Source: Lyophyllum atratum (lineage: Eukaryota; Basidiomycota; Agaricomycetes; Agaricales; Lyophyllaceae). From it: DNA of 64,000 bases. Shown here piece after piece: positions 12,334-25,338 of the stretch (the stretch's first letter is position 1; every line of letters starts with the position of its first letter). Location: positions 1,922,001 to 1,986,000 of the forward strand of contig JACGCN010000001.1 in the NCBI GenBank assembly GCA_014905825.1. The letters run 5' to 3'. The notes under the pieces were generated by a model, which was not told the origin of the DNA, made no database searches, and saw only the letters and a program-made list of their open reading frames with translations. The position numbers and the translations under genes are program-made.

Positions 12334-14100
12334 CTATCTCCTAACATCAACTGTTTGAAAGTGTTTTAGGAATCGGCCCCAGACTGGAGTCCCCTTCTCG
12401 CCCATAGCCACAGGCCATAAGACCCTCGCTGCACCATCCTCCCATCCGATTGGGCAGTTTTTGTCACTCAGACCCGACATTTCCATCCATTCCGGGTCCG
12501 CGCTCATATACCCCGGATCGACGGAGTTGACTGCGACCCGCGCACTCCGCCATGCCTCGCCAGCTTCCGTCTCGGTGAGCATGTTGAGTGCGGCCTTGGA
12601 CATGTTGGTGTGCACATGATGACCAGCTTTTGCTCGATGCGATGGGCGACACTCTGGAATACCTTCACGAGAGGAGACATTGATGATGTATGCGGATGGC
12701 TTAGCGCTGGCTGAGGACGGAGAAGGGGAGGGGGAGACAGAGGGCAAGGACATGATGGGAAGGAGCTCGCGCATGAGAATGAGAGGGACGAATGTGTTGA
12801 TGCTGTGAGCGGATATCACATCTTCATATGGGATTTCGTTGAGCTTCTGCGTCCAAGACGATTTGACGGGCTTGATTAGCTCGCGGTTTTCCTCGTCAAG
12901 GACAGCTTTCGTTGTATCGTCAACACTAGGCAGACCGTCAATATGATGATGGTCATGGAAATCATACTTGATCGCTCCGATCCCGCCTCGCAGACGAGGC
13001 TGGTATCCCGCATCGATGACCAAATTCCCAGTTCCCTGCAATCGCAACTGCTGTTCTCGCTCTCCACTCTTCACTTCCGTTTCTGCCTGATCGGTAAGGG
13101 TTTGCGCTGCATTATTAATGAGCAAGTCGAGCTTCTCCGTTCCCCAGTCACGTAAACGTCCCTTCACTACTCCGACAAGTGCGAATACATCTTTCGCGGT
13201 CCTGAAATCTGCACCAACAATGCAGAGACGGTCTTTCCAGGCCTCGGAATCGGATTCAGCGAGGTAGCGAACTTCAGCGTCATGAGGGTATCTAGTGGTG
13301 ATTACAACACTGCAGCCACAGCGAAGGAGGCGAAGGGCGACATGATATCCAAGGTTGACGCGCGCACCCGTTACGAGTGCGGTTTTAGATATCAAGTTGA
13401 ATTGGGGCGGAAGGGAGAGTGCAGACGAGGCGGTATTGAAATTACCACACGGTACACAGAGGGCGGGGTATAGAGGATGAGCAGACGTAAGGAGGAATAG
13501 GCAAATGTAGCATTTGCTACTCTTGTGCTGCTTCTGGTCTTCTTTTCTCCGTGCAGGAGGTACAAGCGACGACGAGATATGAAGCTGAGTAGACCAAACA
13601 TCTGCGCCAAGCGACAGCTGTGTCTCGATTGTCTCCACGACATCGCTGAGTGGTGTGGAGATGTCTAGGTTTGTGGCCGGGGGCAGCTGAAGGTACCTTA
13701 GCACCTTCAATGCAGCGTTCAATTCTTCATCTGACGGAATCAGCTGTGGAGGGATTGGACCGCTCTCGCTGGGACCATGCTCATCCACCTGGGCATCCGG
13801 GCGCCTCATATGGGCCAGGTATGATTTGATGCCCTGTACTACACCTGAAAGGCGCATCTTGGATACAACCAATGGCACATGTAGACCTGGATGATCCGAT
13901 CCTGCATTGTTAGAGCTCAGCGCGTGCGCGATAGCTTTACCCGCAGTCGAGGATGTCGGTGGGAGACAGTACACGAGGAGACTCGGAAAGCCATTACTTG
14001 TCTGACAGATACGCTGGTCCTTGCGAAGTTGAGAAGCTATTAGAGCCGCAGGCTGCGAATCGACAAAAAATTGGCAAGCAGCGAGGGTGTTCAAAGCCAT
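12334..14100 (-). CDS. Large variant short-chain dehydrogenase/reductase (SDR) with N-terminal extension
   Basis: A single open frame of 588 codons. The first ~210 residues are not SDR-like and include a possible metal site formed by two CxxC pairs (CYIC and CVPC, residues ~197-218). The Rossmann part follows: TALVTGARVNLGYHV (nucleotide-binding TGxxxxxG), LDLLINNAAQTL (NNA motif), YIINVSSREG (catalytic Ser) and SVDPGYMS after the active site. The usual YxxxK is replaced: the segment reads HVHTNMSKAALNML, so Lys is kept but Thr stands where Tyr should be. Substrate unknown. The gene diverges from the SR-protein kinase gene. Confidence 0.82.
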   Translation of the reverse strand: MALNTLAACQFFVDSQPAALIASQLRKDQRICQTSNGFPSLLVYCLPPTSSTAGKAIAHALSSNNAGSDHPGLHVPLVVSKMRLSGVVQGIKSYLAHMRRPDAQVDEHGPSESGPIPPQLIPSDEELNAALKVLRYLQLPPATNLDISTPLSDVVETIETQLSLGADVWSTQLHISSSLVPPARRKEDQKQHKSSKCYICLFLLTSAHPLYPALCVPCGNFNTASSALSLPPQFNLISKTALVTGARVNLGYHVALRLLRCGCSVVITTRYPHDAEVRYLAESDSEAWKDRLCIVGADFRTAKDVFALVGVVKGRLRDWGTEKLDLLINNAAQTLTDQAETEVKSGEREQQLRLQGTGNLVIDAGYQPRLRGGIGAIKYDFHDHHHIDGLPSVDDTTKAVLDEENRELIKPVKSSWTQKLNEIPYEDVISAHSINTFVPLILMRELLPIMSLPSVSPSPSPSSASAKPSAYIINVSSREGIPECRPSHRAKAGHHVHTNMSKAALNMLTETEAGEAWRSARVAVNSVDPGYMSADPEWMEMSGLSDKNCPIGWEDGAARVLWPVAMGEKGTPVWGRFLKHFQTVDVRR

Positions 14101-14440
14101 CGAGCGTGGATGTGATGGTGGATATGATCAAGTGTGGACTTATGCAGATGCCGCGGTCGCAAACGCTTGATGCATTGTCAGCTTGCTACCTCGCTATTGA
14201 ACAGCAGATGAAGTGTAGATATGACTGGGATAGTCATGATGGAACGTTATCTAGAACCCACCACGGAATGGGCTTGGGCTCGTCATGGGTGGGTCGAAAG
14301 CATGTGTTAGTGGCGAGAAGCGTGACAGTCACAGTTCCTTTTGCAGGGAACGCCACTTTAAGCCTGTACACTTGCGTTGCTCACGACGATACACCTCGTT
14401 CGCCTTGTCTCCTCCCTCTCCTCGCACAGTGCCATCGTAC
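14101..14440. other. Divergent promoter between the SDR and SRPK genes
   Basis: This 340-bp stretch lies between two start codons. The open frames in it are continuous with neither gene after the SRPK start at 14441 is chosen. No clear regulatory motif was identified. Confidence 0.35.
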
Positions 14441-17646
<3,206 letters not shown>

Positions 17647-18340
17647 GAGCACTAATTATATCGCCCTATGGACGCGCACCCGCTCTTTCTCCGCTCTCCC
17701 TCCTGGTAGATTTATAGACTGTGTCTTACAGTATAGTCTCTTCCACTAGTCTGGTTCTTGTGCATGCAGTCCTCATCTTACCTACATTTCTTCCATTCGT
17801 TATTCTGTATCTCGTATATCTTTCTTTTGGGCTTGCGAGCAATTTGGCGTACTTATTTGGGTCTTTCGGGGCATTCGGAGATGAAGGGAGAGTTCGCTTC
17901 TGGGCTCTTCATACCCTCTAGATGTGGCTTTGGGATCATTTACAACTCCTTACTTTGCATTCATAATTTGACATTTTTTCTCTCAATATTGGCGATTGTG
18001 ACGTTGTCTGTCATGATGCATATGCGTGATCGGCGACCCTCGGCGATCTTCAGCAATCTCGAATCTCCCTCATGAACACTACTATCATTCCCGTTATGCT
18101 CCGCTACCCCGCAAAAAAACTGACCCGCCCATGCCGAGTATGGAAAGCCGGACGGTCGCGCTCTGCTGATGCCGTCGGCAACGCAGATGCCGCGGGTAGA
18201 TCGTTCAACCAAGGAGTAGGACCTCGTACACTTGGTCGAAATAAGAGTCTAGATACTCTTAAATTATTTCTTGGTGTATAGTGGACAGGGAGGGCACTGG
18301 CTCATCTAGGATCTAGCGGACCTGAGATGAGCTACATAAG
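17647..18340. other. Intergenic region downstream of SRPK
   Basis: This T- and C-rich stretch includes hydrophobic-looking open frames at 17721-17921 and 17758-18075, typical of T-rich 3' flanks. A plus frame at 18072-18281 has no recognisable product. I see no supported gene. Confidence 0.35.
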
Positions 18341-19972
18341 ATGGTAACTGGAACTTTTGGACCAAGACCGCGCGACGCGAGCGCGGACCCTATGGAGAGC
18401 TCAAAGGCGTCAATGGCTCCGACGGCCATCGCTGTGGGGTTTCGATCGGACAGGTGTCTTCCAAACCCTCAGCAGCGGCTGGTTCGAAGGGAAAGAGGAA
18501 TATGGAGGACAGCTAGGCAGCATCGGGGGCTCAACAGAGGATAAGAGTGCTCTTCACGTTGTGCTGATGTGGCGGTCCTGAGCTCAGCTCCTCTCGAATC
18601 TTCACACCCAGCACGGAAGTCAATGGGGAACTCTAAGGCATCAATCAATATTCGGGTACGAAGGACCCCCGCTAGCAGGATCTCAAGTTGACCCCGACCC
18701 CGATGAGCATCAGCCTATTCTCGCCAAGCATGGGCCTCTCACCGCAGTGGAGGTCTCAACTCAGGACCATACTTCGACTTTACTAGAAACGGATGTTATT
18801 CCTACGCTCGGCTCACCCTTGAAGGTTGAACCAAGCAAGGGTGTGGAGATGTTGCCTACGAGTGCAGATGTCCAATCTTGTAAGTACTAAGTATCAACTC
18901 TCTACTCTCGGCAAAACAAACGCGGCGCCTTCCGGGATGTCCTCTCCTGCGGGGCAAGTTTGAGCGTAGCCGTCATCGTGGTCGTGGTCGAGGTCGAGGT
19001 GAGAATCGGATTCTTGCTGGTGCTGGTGCTGGTCTCCGTAGAGGTTGCCCGGGCGATGACGCGGGGGTCAGCCTGGTGCAGGTGTAGCTCTGCGAAGATG
19101 CAGGGCGTCGGAGCGCAGGAGATGGGAGTAGGAGAACGGCTGGCCTCGTGTGCGGGCAGGTCGTCGCTTTGAGGTCTTGAGAAGGGTACAGTGGATCTGG
19201 CTAACGAAAATGTGCGTCAGCTGTGTCCAAGGAAAATGACGAGATGGAGTGATTGGACCAGGGTATGGGAATGGGAGTATATGATAGTTCAAGATTTCGA
19301 GAGGAAGTAAGTGGACAGGAGTTGCTGACTGAAACAGAAGGTGACGAGGGGGTCACCTCGAGACCCCGCAAACAGTATGGGTGGACACAGACAGGAGGCA
19401 AAACATCGAATGAGAGCGTCCGATAGAAGCCCCGTCGTGCTGGATTGAAGTATAAGATGAACAAGTTCGATGAGCAGCGCAGCCTTTCCATGGCAACAAC
19501 CAAGGACAAAAAACTCGAAGAACGCGACAGGAGGCAACGAAAAGAATATAGGGTGGAATCGAGGACCCACTGACCCCTCAAAAAAGTAAACGAAACACAC
19601 CTTCAGCGACCTCTTCTCAACAATATACCCTTCCCTCCAAAACATTGAATTCACCGTGTCTATCCCACAGCCGTCATCGTTCATCCAGACCCCCAAACGC
19701 ACCCGCGATGCGCCTTAGCTTCGGCGCGTCCTCGCTCATTTCCCTCGGTGCAAGGTACATTCACCTCCGCCCACAGACGTTGGCGTCAAGCCCACGCACG
19801 GCGAAATCCACACCCGCTACCGGTGGTCCACCCATATCACCCTCCGCGTCATTTCCTGCAACAAAACTGGCAGGCTGTCCCACTTCTCCTGCGCCGCCGC
19901 TGTTGCCTGCCCGGCGTCTGAGCCTCCTACAGGGGGCTATGGACGGTTGGGTTTGCTAGTTGACGTCTGAGG
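18341..19972 (+). other. Unresolved coding-like fragments, possibly a decayed or many-exon gene
   Basis: Several plus-strand pieces show third-position bias like real genes but are separated by stops or frame changes. One at about 18590-18885 contains GPPLAGSQVDPDPDEHQPIL and ends at a donor-like TTGTAAGTACT. One at about 18925-19085 is Arg-Gly-rich (RSRHRGRGRGRGENR). One at about 19260-19400 contains REEVSGQELLTETEGDEGV, one at about 19440-19570 contains KDKKLEERDRRQRKEY, and one at about 19590-19972 contains THGEIHTRYRWSTHITLRV. I could not join them into one protein or name a family. The pieces may be exons of one gene, a pseudogene, or chance. Confidence 0.3.
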
Positions 19973-20403
19973 GAGCTTCTTTGGGCGTGGAGGCTTCGGT
20001 GGTTTGAGCTTTACGGGGTGTATGATGTCGCGCGACTTGAGCGTGACTTTGAGATCGAGTTTGGACACGAGCTCTGGTGCGGTTGCCATAGTACTCCCTG
20101 GTGGCGACGGTCTTGGTATTCCTCCAGTGAGGATGCCGTCGATACGGAGCCCAAGAGAACGCGGCAGGGCGAGGGCGAGGGCGGTGGCGGTGGCGATGGC
20201 GACTGCGCAGGGTGGCTGGGACGGTTTCGGGCGTCCAGCGAGAGGCGGAGAGGTGGGCGCTGGAGACACGGAGGGATGGGTGTACCTGGCGGAAGAGCAT
20301 TGGTCTCTGGGGCCTCTGTTGTGCCCATAGTGTTCTGTGCATCATCTATGCCTGCCTCCTCATCAAGCGACATGACGCCGAGCATGAAATCGCATGGGAT
20401 CAA
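19937..20403 (-). other. Overlapping Pro-rich open frames, coding status unclear
   Basis: Three overlapping minus-strand frames, all Pro-, Arg- and Ala-rich, run opposite Gly/Arg-rich plus-strand frames, a pattern expected of low-complexity GC-rich DNA. One contains PELVSKLDLKVTLKSRDIIH, which looks protein-like. No domain was recognised and no splice model joins the frames cleanly. Confidence 0.2.
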
Positions 20404-20895
20404 TCACGACTGATTTGTCGAGGCTACAGATGGGCAACCGTTCTTGTGCCATCCAGGCTGGAAGAAACGAGCCTGTCCCCCATCACCGTAGAGTAGAGTA
20501 CGGTCGGTGTGCTGCGCAGCGGAGGTGTGAGGGAATGAGAAAGTCAACACGAGATGAGATGGCACTTACAAGAGGGACTGCGAGAACTTTGATAATCAAG
20601 ATTAGCCCTTAGCTAGAAAGACAGTACCCTAGTGTGTGAGAGACCCAGATAGAGATCAACAAGCAGTGGGCGGCCAGAAAACGCGTGGAATTGAGAAGCA
20701 GAGAGGCAAGACGCCGAACACAATTTACACGGGTGACATAAACGTGACAGCGTGAAAAAATGTGCGGTAGTTATCCCTTTGTCATAGTTGCATATGTTCT
20801 GAGAGCTCTCACACATTGTAAAAGAACATATATAACTACTACAGTACTAGTATAATATTCAATCGACAGCGGTAAAGAGATACGAGGCAGACTCT
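20404..20895. other. Intergenic region with no supported gene
   Basis: The tail of the plus frames from 20 kb and a minus frame at 20613-20816 occur here. None has a recognisable product. An AT-rich segment lies at 20815-20870. Confidence 0.3.
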
Positions 20896-21459
20896 ATGCT
20901 TTCCATCCCAAATTGGCGTACAATCCACGTGACCCGATCGCAGTACATGGGGTCCCCATCAAGAAATTTCATTTTCAGACGGTCGGCAGAGCGCGACCGT
21001 CTGGCTTTCCATAGCCGAGCGGGTCATTACCCGAGGATATGGGGTGCTGCCGCCGGTCCAATTCTAAATTTAGAAGATTATGAACGATGTATTCTAGTAC
21101 CCTGTTTGTGGCGGACTTCCCCATCGTCCCCCTCCTCGAGAAACCAGAGAATAATCTGTGCAGATCAATCACTCTTGGCAGCGGCGAGCAACTGTAGGGT
21201 TGTTGCTTGTCGGCGGCATCAGCTCCGTAGGCGTCGGAGGGTGTATGATATCCAGCGCTGGCTGTCGTCTGCCAGTTGCGGTGTATCCTACGTATTTCTA
21301 TTTGAACTGCGTAAGCGACCGGGTAGTACGCCTAACGACGCGCAACAGTCGGATGTTTTGAATCAGATATATATGGCTCTGGACTATCGACAACGGAAGC
21401 ATCTAAATCCGTCTGGTTATTTTGGAATGAGTGTTTCTTTCCGCCGCTTATCCCAATGA
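20896..21459 (+). CDS. Doubtful hypothetical ORF (187 codons)
   Basis: An uninterrupted ATG-started frame of 187 codons begins MLSIPNWRTIHVTRSQYMG. The predicted product is basic, with a run of six arginines near its centre, and is not similar to anything I recognise. Codon choice is less biased than in the confident genes, and other frames across the same stretch are also open for 60-70 codons. A 9-bp perfect inverted repeat lies within it (20977-21002). It may be a degenerate gene or chance. Confidence 0.25.
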   Translation: MLSIPNWRTIHVTRSQYMGSPSRNFIFRRSAERDRLAFHSRAGHYPRIWGAAAGPILNLEDYERCILVPCLWRTSPSSPSSRNQRIICADQSLLAAASNCRVVACRRHQLRRRRRVYDIQRWLSSASCGVSYVFLFELRKRPGSTPNDAQQSDVLNQIYMALDYRQRKHLNPSGYFGMSVSFRRLSQ

Positions 21460-22010
21460 CGCATCTGTAATTAGAAGTGTCGGCGCTGGGTATCGACATG
21501 CTACAGACATATCACGTCCTGAGTCCGGCCCCGACGAAGGCGTACTAGGTACGACGAACAAAGATGACAGTGTTTGATGATGACTCCATAACCAATGCAA
21601 AGGCTGCTTTCGAAAGGAACCATGGCTTTCTGTCGATACATGACACCGACATGTCAATTAGATTCATGAGAGCGGATTATCAATGGCTAGGAACAAAAAG
21701 AACACACAAATGATACTTTAAAAGTTACGGTGGATGTATAACATGTAGTCAAGGATTTTGGGTAAACATAGTTGATATGCCTATACAATCTCAAGAATCC
21801 GGCGGACAGAGGCGATCGACAAACAAACAAGATATACAGAATGGCAGTGCAGGAGGGTATCGTCGGTAAAGAGTTCGAGTCTCGTAGGGTGTGATGGTTG
21901 ACAGAATCATGAGGTCCGACACATTAAAATCGACAGCGTCTGTCGAAGGACCGTCCTGAGCATCTAATTCATGGCATGATATCTACATTGTCCAAAAAGC
22001 CACTCGTCAT
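21460..22010. other. Intergenic region downstream of the chitin deacetylase gene
   Basis: This is probably the 3' untranslated region and flank of the minus-strand chitin deacetylase. The only notable frame, minus 21448-21657, has no recognisable product. Confidence 0.35.
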
Positions 22011-23802
22011 TTAGAGCAAGGCCGCCAATCCGGCGGCTAGTCCAGCAACTGTGGTGAGAGATGCAGCGACGAATCCGGCGTTGAGACGGACAGGATCTCC
22101 GGCAGTGTTGCTATCTGCACCACTGGTGGCCTGCACGGAGCCGGGAGCGCCGGAAGAGAGGGTAACAGCCGCACCACCTGGATAAACGACGTCAGTATCA
22201 AGCTAAGATCAGAATGGGGTTGCACGCACTTTGAGCAGGGGGGTTGGTCTTGTTGTCGTTGGTTTCGATGTACGCATCAGTGAGCGGCTTGTTTAAGCAT
22301 GTGATGACTGGCACGATGGTAAAAGGAGGCTTGTGGGCCAACGCATCGGGGAGGATATAGCCGGTTGCAACTTCAACTGATTGTTGCCAAAGATCGTGCT
22401 CAAGAACGATGAAACCATTGGTCCGCGTGGTCACGTTGCCGAGGATGTTTTCCCAATTCTGCAGAACATGTTCCACAGTGGTGAGGCCGCCATGAATATC
22501 GAAGTCTGGATTGGTAAATCAGTGCAAGCTCCATGGCAAAGCTGTTGTGTTTACCGTCGGTATCAAAGGTGGATATGGGGCTGATACGCGTCCACATGAC
22601 TGGAGTGAGCCCCATCGCGGTGGAAATGGCACGAACACGATCACTAGCAAAGAGTCAGCCAGATTGTATATAGGAGCTTAAAATGGCCATACTCGATGTC
22701 ACCAAAAGGTGGTCGCATCATATTGGGAGTGACGCCCAAGACATCCTTGATGACTTTCTTGGACCAGCCCAGTTCAGCAATGATCTGCTCGTTGGTCAGG
22801 GTGCTCAGCTGAGGGTGACTCCAGGTGTGAACAGCGATCTGATGCTGGGTCATGTACTCAGTCTGGAGGGTGGCGGGGTACGAAATGACACGGGAGCCGA
22901 CGACGAAGAAAGTGGATTTGAGTTTCTCTTGATCCATATAGTTGAGAAGGTCAGAGGTATAGAATGAGGGACCGTCATCATAGGTAAGCCCCCAGGTCAT
23001 GGCGGTGGGACATTCGGTGACATCTGTGTTACGGGTGCAGCCACCACATGTCCACCAGCAGCGAGTCTGATCAGCAGCGGCAGCAGTGTTGTTAGGGCAT
23101 CCGCCTTTTTTGAGAGTTGTTAGTTGCGTAGGTTTAAGTGGTACATGAAGCTCACCTAGGTTGTTGACGGGAATATTGGGAATTGTGATGCCAGTGGCGG
23201 CAACGTCCTTAATCCATTGCTGAACCTCTGGAGAATCGGTTGGAGGTACTTTATCGAGAGCGGGATAATTGGCCGGAGCCAGCAGGGCAGCTGATGGACA
23301 TGGTTATAAATACATGCATTATGTGCGAATGCAAAGACGAACCGTTGGGTAATGGAGGTGCGCCTGGCAAAAATGTAGGGAGTGAGCCTGGAGCGAAAGT
23401 GTGGTCGAGTGGACGTGTGACAGAGCTTGGGGCGGTAGAAACGATATTAGACAAAGGAATGGCAGTCGGATTGGTTGACAGGAGCGAAAAAGTATAGGTC
23501 GTCGACGGGGTTGCTCCTGGTGCGGGCGTGCCGGTAGTACCGCCAGGTACGGCGGGGACAGTGGTTTGGGTACCAGTGGTTTGGGTACCTGCCGGAGGAG
23601 GAGGTGGGGGTGGGGGCGGGGCAGGAGAGGTCGCAGCTGGAGAGGTCGCAGCAGGTTGCGACGCTGTGCCACTGGTAACAATGGAACTGCCTGGGGCTTG
23701 GCGTGCGTGCTGAGCGTGACGAGCAGCAAACTCGGGGGACGCAGCGTGTGCCACAGCGAGCAGAGGCAGGCTGGCCGTCGAAATGAGGCCGAGGAACTTC
23801 AT
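22011..23802 (-). CDS. Chitin deacetylase, secreted and probably GPI-anchored
   Basis: The enzyme converts cell-wall chitin to chitosan. A signal peptide (MKFLGLISTASLPLLAVAHA) starts at 23802; an upstream in-frame extension is not needed. A Pro/Thr-rich region with a run of nine prolines follows. The NodB catalytic domain has motif 1 WGLTYDDGPSFY, motif 2 VHTWSHPQLSTLTNEQI, motif 3 MMRPPFGDIE and a late VLEHDLWQ motif. A Cys-rich segment (RCWWTCGGCTRNTDV) precedes motif 1. The C-terminus has a Ser/Gly-rich spacer and a hydrophobic tail ending GLAAGLAALL, which fits a GPI signal. Several introns. The Asp pair of TYDD and the His pair of HTWSH, the expected catalytic and metal ligands, are intact. 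Confidence 0.93.
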
Positions 23803-24014
23803 GGCGGTCGAGGAGGAAAAGGAGAAGGGATTCCACCGAACAAACCAAAAATTCCACACTTGTCACCTGCTCGCTCGCCCTTTATCCATTTAATTTTAGT
23901 TCCGTGTTCGGCCATCGCGTGCCGCCTCTAATTTTGTCCACGGTGAAACTATCTCTCCATACAAAAATATCTCTTCCAGGAAAAACCATACAACACCGTC
24001 TTAAAATATATCTA

Positions 24015-25049
24015 TTAAACCTTCTGTTTCTTCGACCTCGGTTTCTCAAGATCGATCTCCTCAGCATTGTCATCCTCGTCGTCGTCCTCGTCGTCAGAGT
24101 CAAGCTCGTCACCACCTGTGTTACCAAGGAAATAGTCGATGGCCTCGGGGAAGATCTCGCTCGCTATTGTCAGACCAATCTATATTAAAATCCGTCAGTA
24201 AAACGAGGAAGAGGCGTGCAGTGGAGCAGTGGAACACCCACTTCGGAAGGGTCAGAATCATGCTCGAAGAAATTGAAGAAGCTGCCTGGGTCTCCTATAT
24301 CGTCCTCGTCCTCCGCAGCCTCGCGGGGGTACAGTTTGGTCAGCGCCTTGTTGGCATCTTTCCAATTGATCTTTTGGCCCTACAAAAAACACAGATTAGA
24401 TCTTGGACCATATCACTAGATATGCTCTGCTCACGGAGGGCACAACGTCGCGCTCCCACGAGAACTCGAGCATCGAGTCCGTGATGCCGTCCGCGTCCGG
24501 CTTTTCATCAGCAGCAGCTGGAGGGGCAACGTATTTAAACTCCTTTTTCAACACCTTGTCGGTAAAGTGGGGGTTCTCCTTGAAGGTCTACAAAACATAA
24601 ATGATAAACAAATTTGCTGGATACACTTGGAATAAGGAAACATACGAATTCGATGGTGTAGCATCGCGGCTCAGCAGGGTCCCTGAGGACCCAGACGTCC
24701 TCCAGGTAGCTCAGGGCGAGCTGATCCGCGGTGTGCTGGACGTGGTATGCAAACAGCGAGTGGTTCATCAATGCGACAGGCCAAAATTTGGGGATCGCTG
24801 AGATGACCTGACGGCGCTTTTCATACGCAGGAACCAGTTTCAGCTGAGCGTTACGCTCTGTGAGTACCTTATCAGCGCTGCGTATGAGAATATGACAGGG
24901 AAGCACAAACCAAGGACTAGCTCAACGCGTGCGATGTCGCGTTGGATAGCTTGGAGCTTTTTGGCATCCTCGTCACTGAGTTCGATATCAGTGAGGGGAT
25001 TTTTCTCGTCCTCTGCGCCAGGGGACGCGCGTTTTGTGCCTTTGGCCAT
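24015..25049 (-). CDS. SET/NAP-family histone chaperone
   Basis: NAP/SET proteins bind histones H2A-H2B and H3-H4 and move them during replication and transcription. The start MAKGTKRASPGAEDEKNPLT leads into an acidic helix (TDIELSDEDAKKLQAIQRDI). The core contains YEKRRQVISAIPKFWPVALM and EDVWVLRDPAEPRCYTIEF, then TFKENPHFTDKVLKKEFKYV. INWKDANKALTKLYPREAAE and DPGSFFNFFEHDSDP follow. The C-terminus is strongly acidic (DELDSDDEDDDEDDDAEEI), then basic, ending RSKKQKV, a possible nuclear signal. The length and the single NAP core fit SET/TAF-I-beta rather than NAP1. Four or more introns; the first splice junction near 24910 is uncertain. Confidence 0.88.
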
Positions 25050-25338
25050 TAGTATCTGTAAAGGGATGGATAGAGGGGGGATGAGAGAGACACAACGAGA
25101 TGTCGCAAGGTAAAGCGGCTAAAATTTGTCAAGTTTCAACTCCGCGACTCTCGTGACCCACAGCCAGGTTGCTATCCAGTATCATTGTCACCAATGGCAG
25201 CGCCTGGCGCCAACCGTGGCATCGATCAAAGTGAAAGTGAAGCCTTCGCCTCGTGAAATACAAAGAACAGTTTTAGGGAAAGGAAGTACCAACTACTATC
25301 CGAATACAAGGGGCGTCCCGCGGAACCTAAAAAAATGC

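Noticed and set aside
12943..13473. Plus-strand open frames inside the SDR gene
   Set aside because: They are shadows of a 588-codon frame with clear SDR motifs and strong codon bias on the minus strand.
17721..18075. Hydrophobic plus-strand frames that look like membrane proteins
   Set aside because: T-rich DNA always yields Phe/Leu-rich frames; there is no splice support or family match.
23580..23690. Gly-rich plus-strand ORFs opposite the chitin deacetylase
   Set aside because: They are the antisense of its Pro/Thr-rich region; the minus frame has a signal peptide and continues into the catalytic domain.
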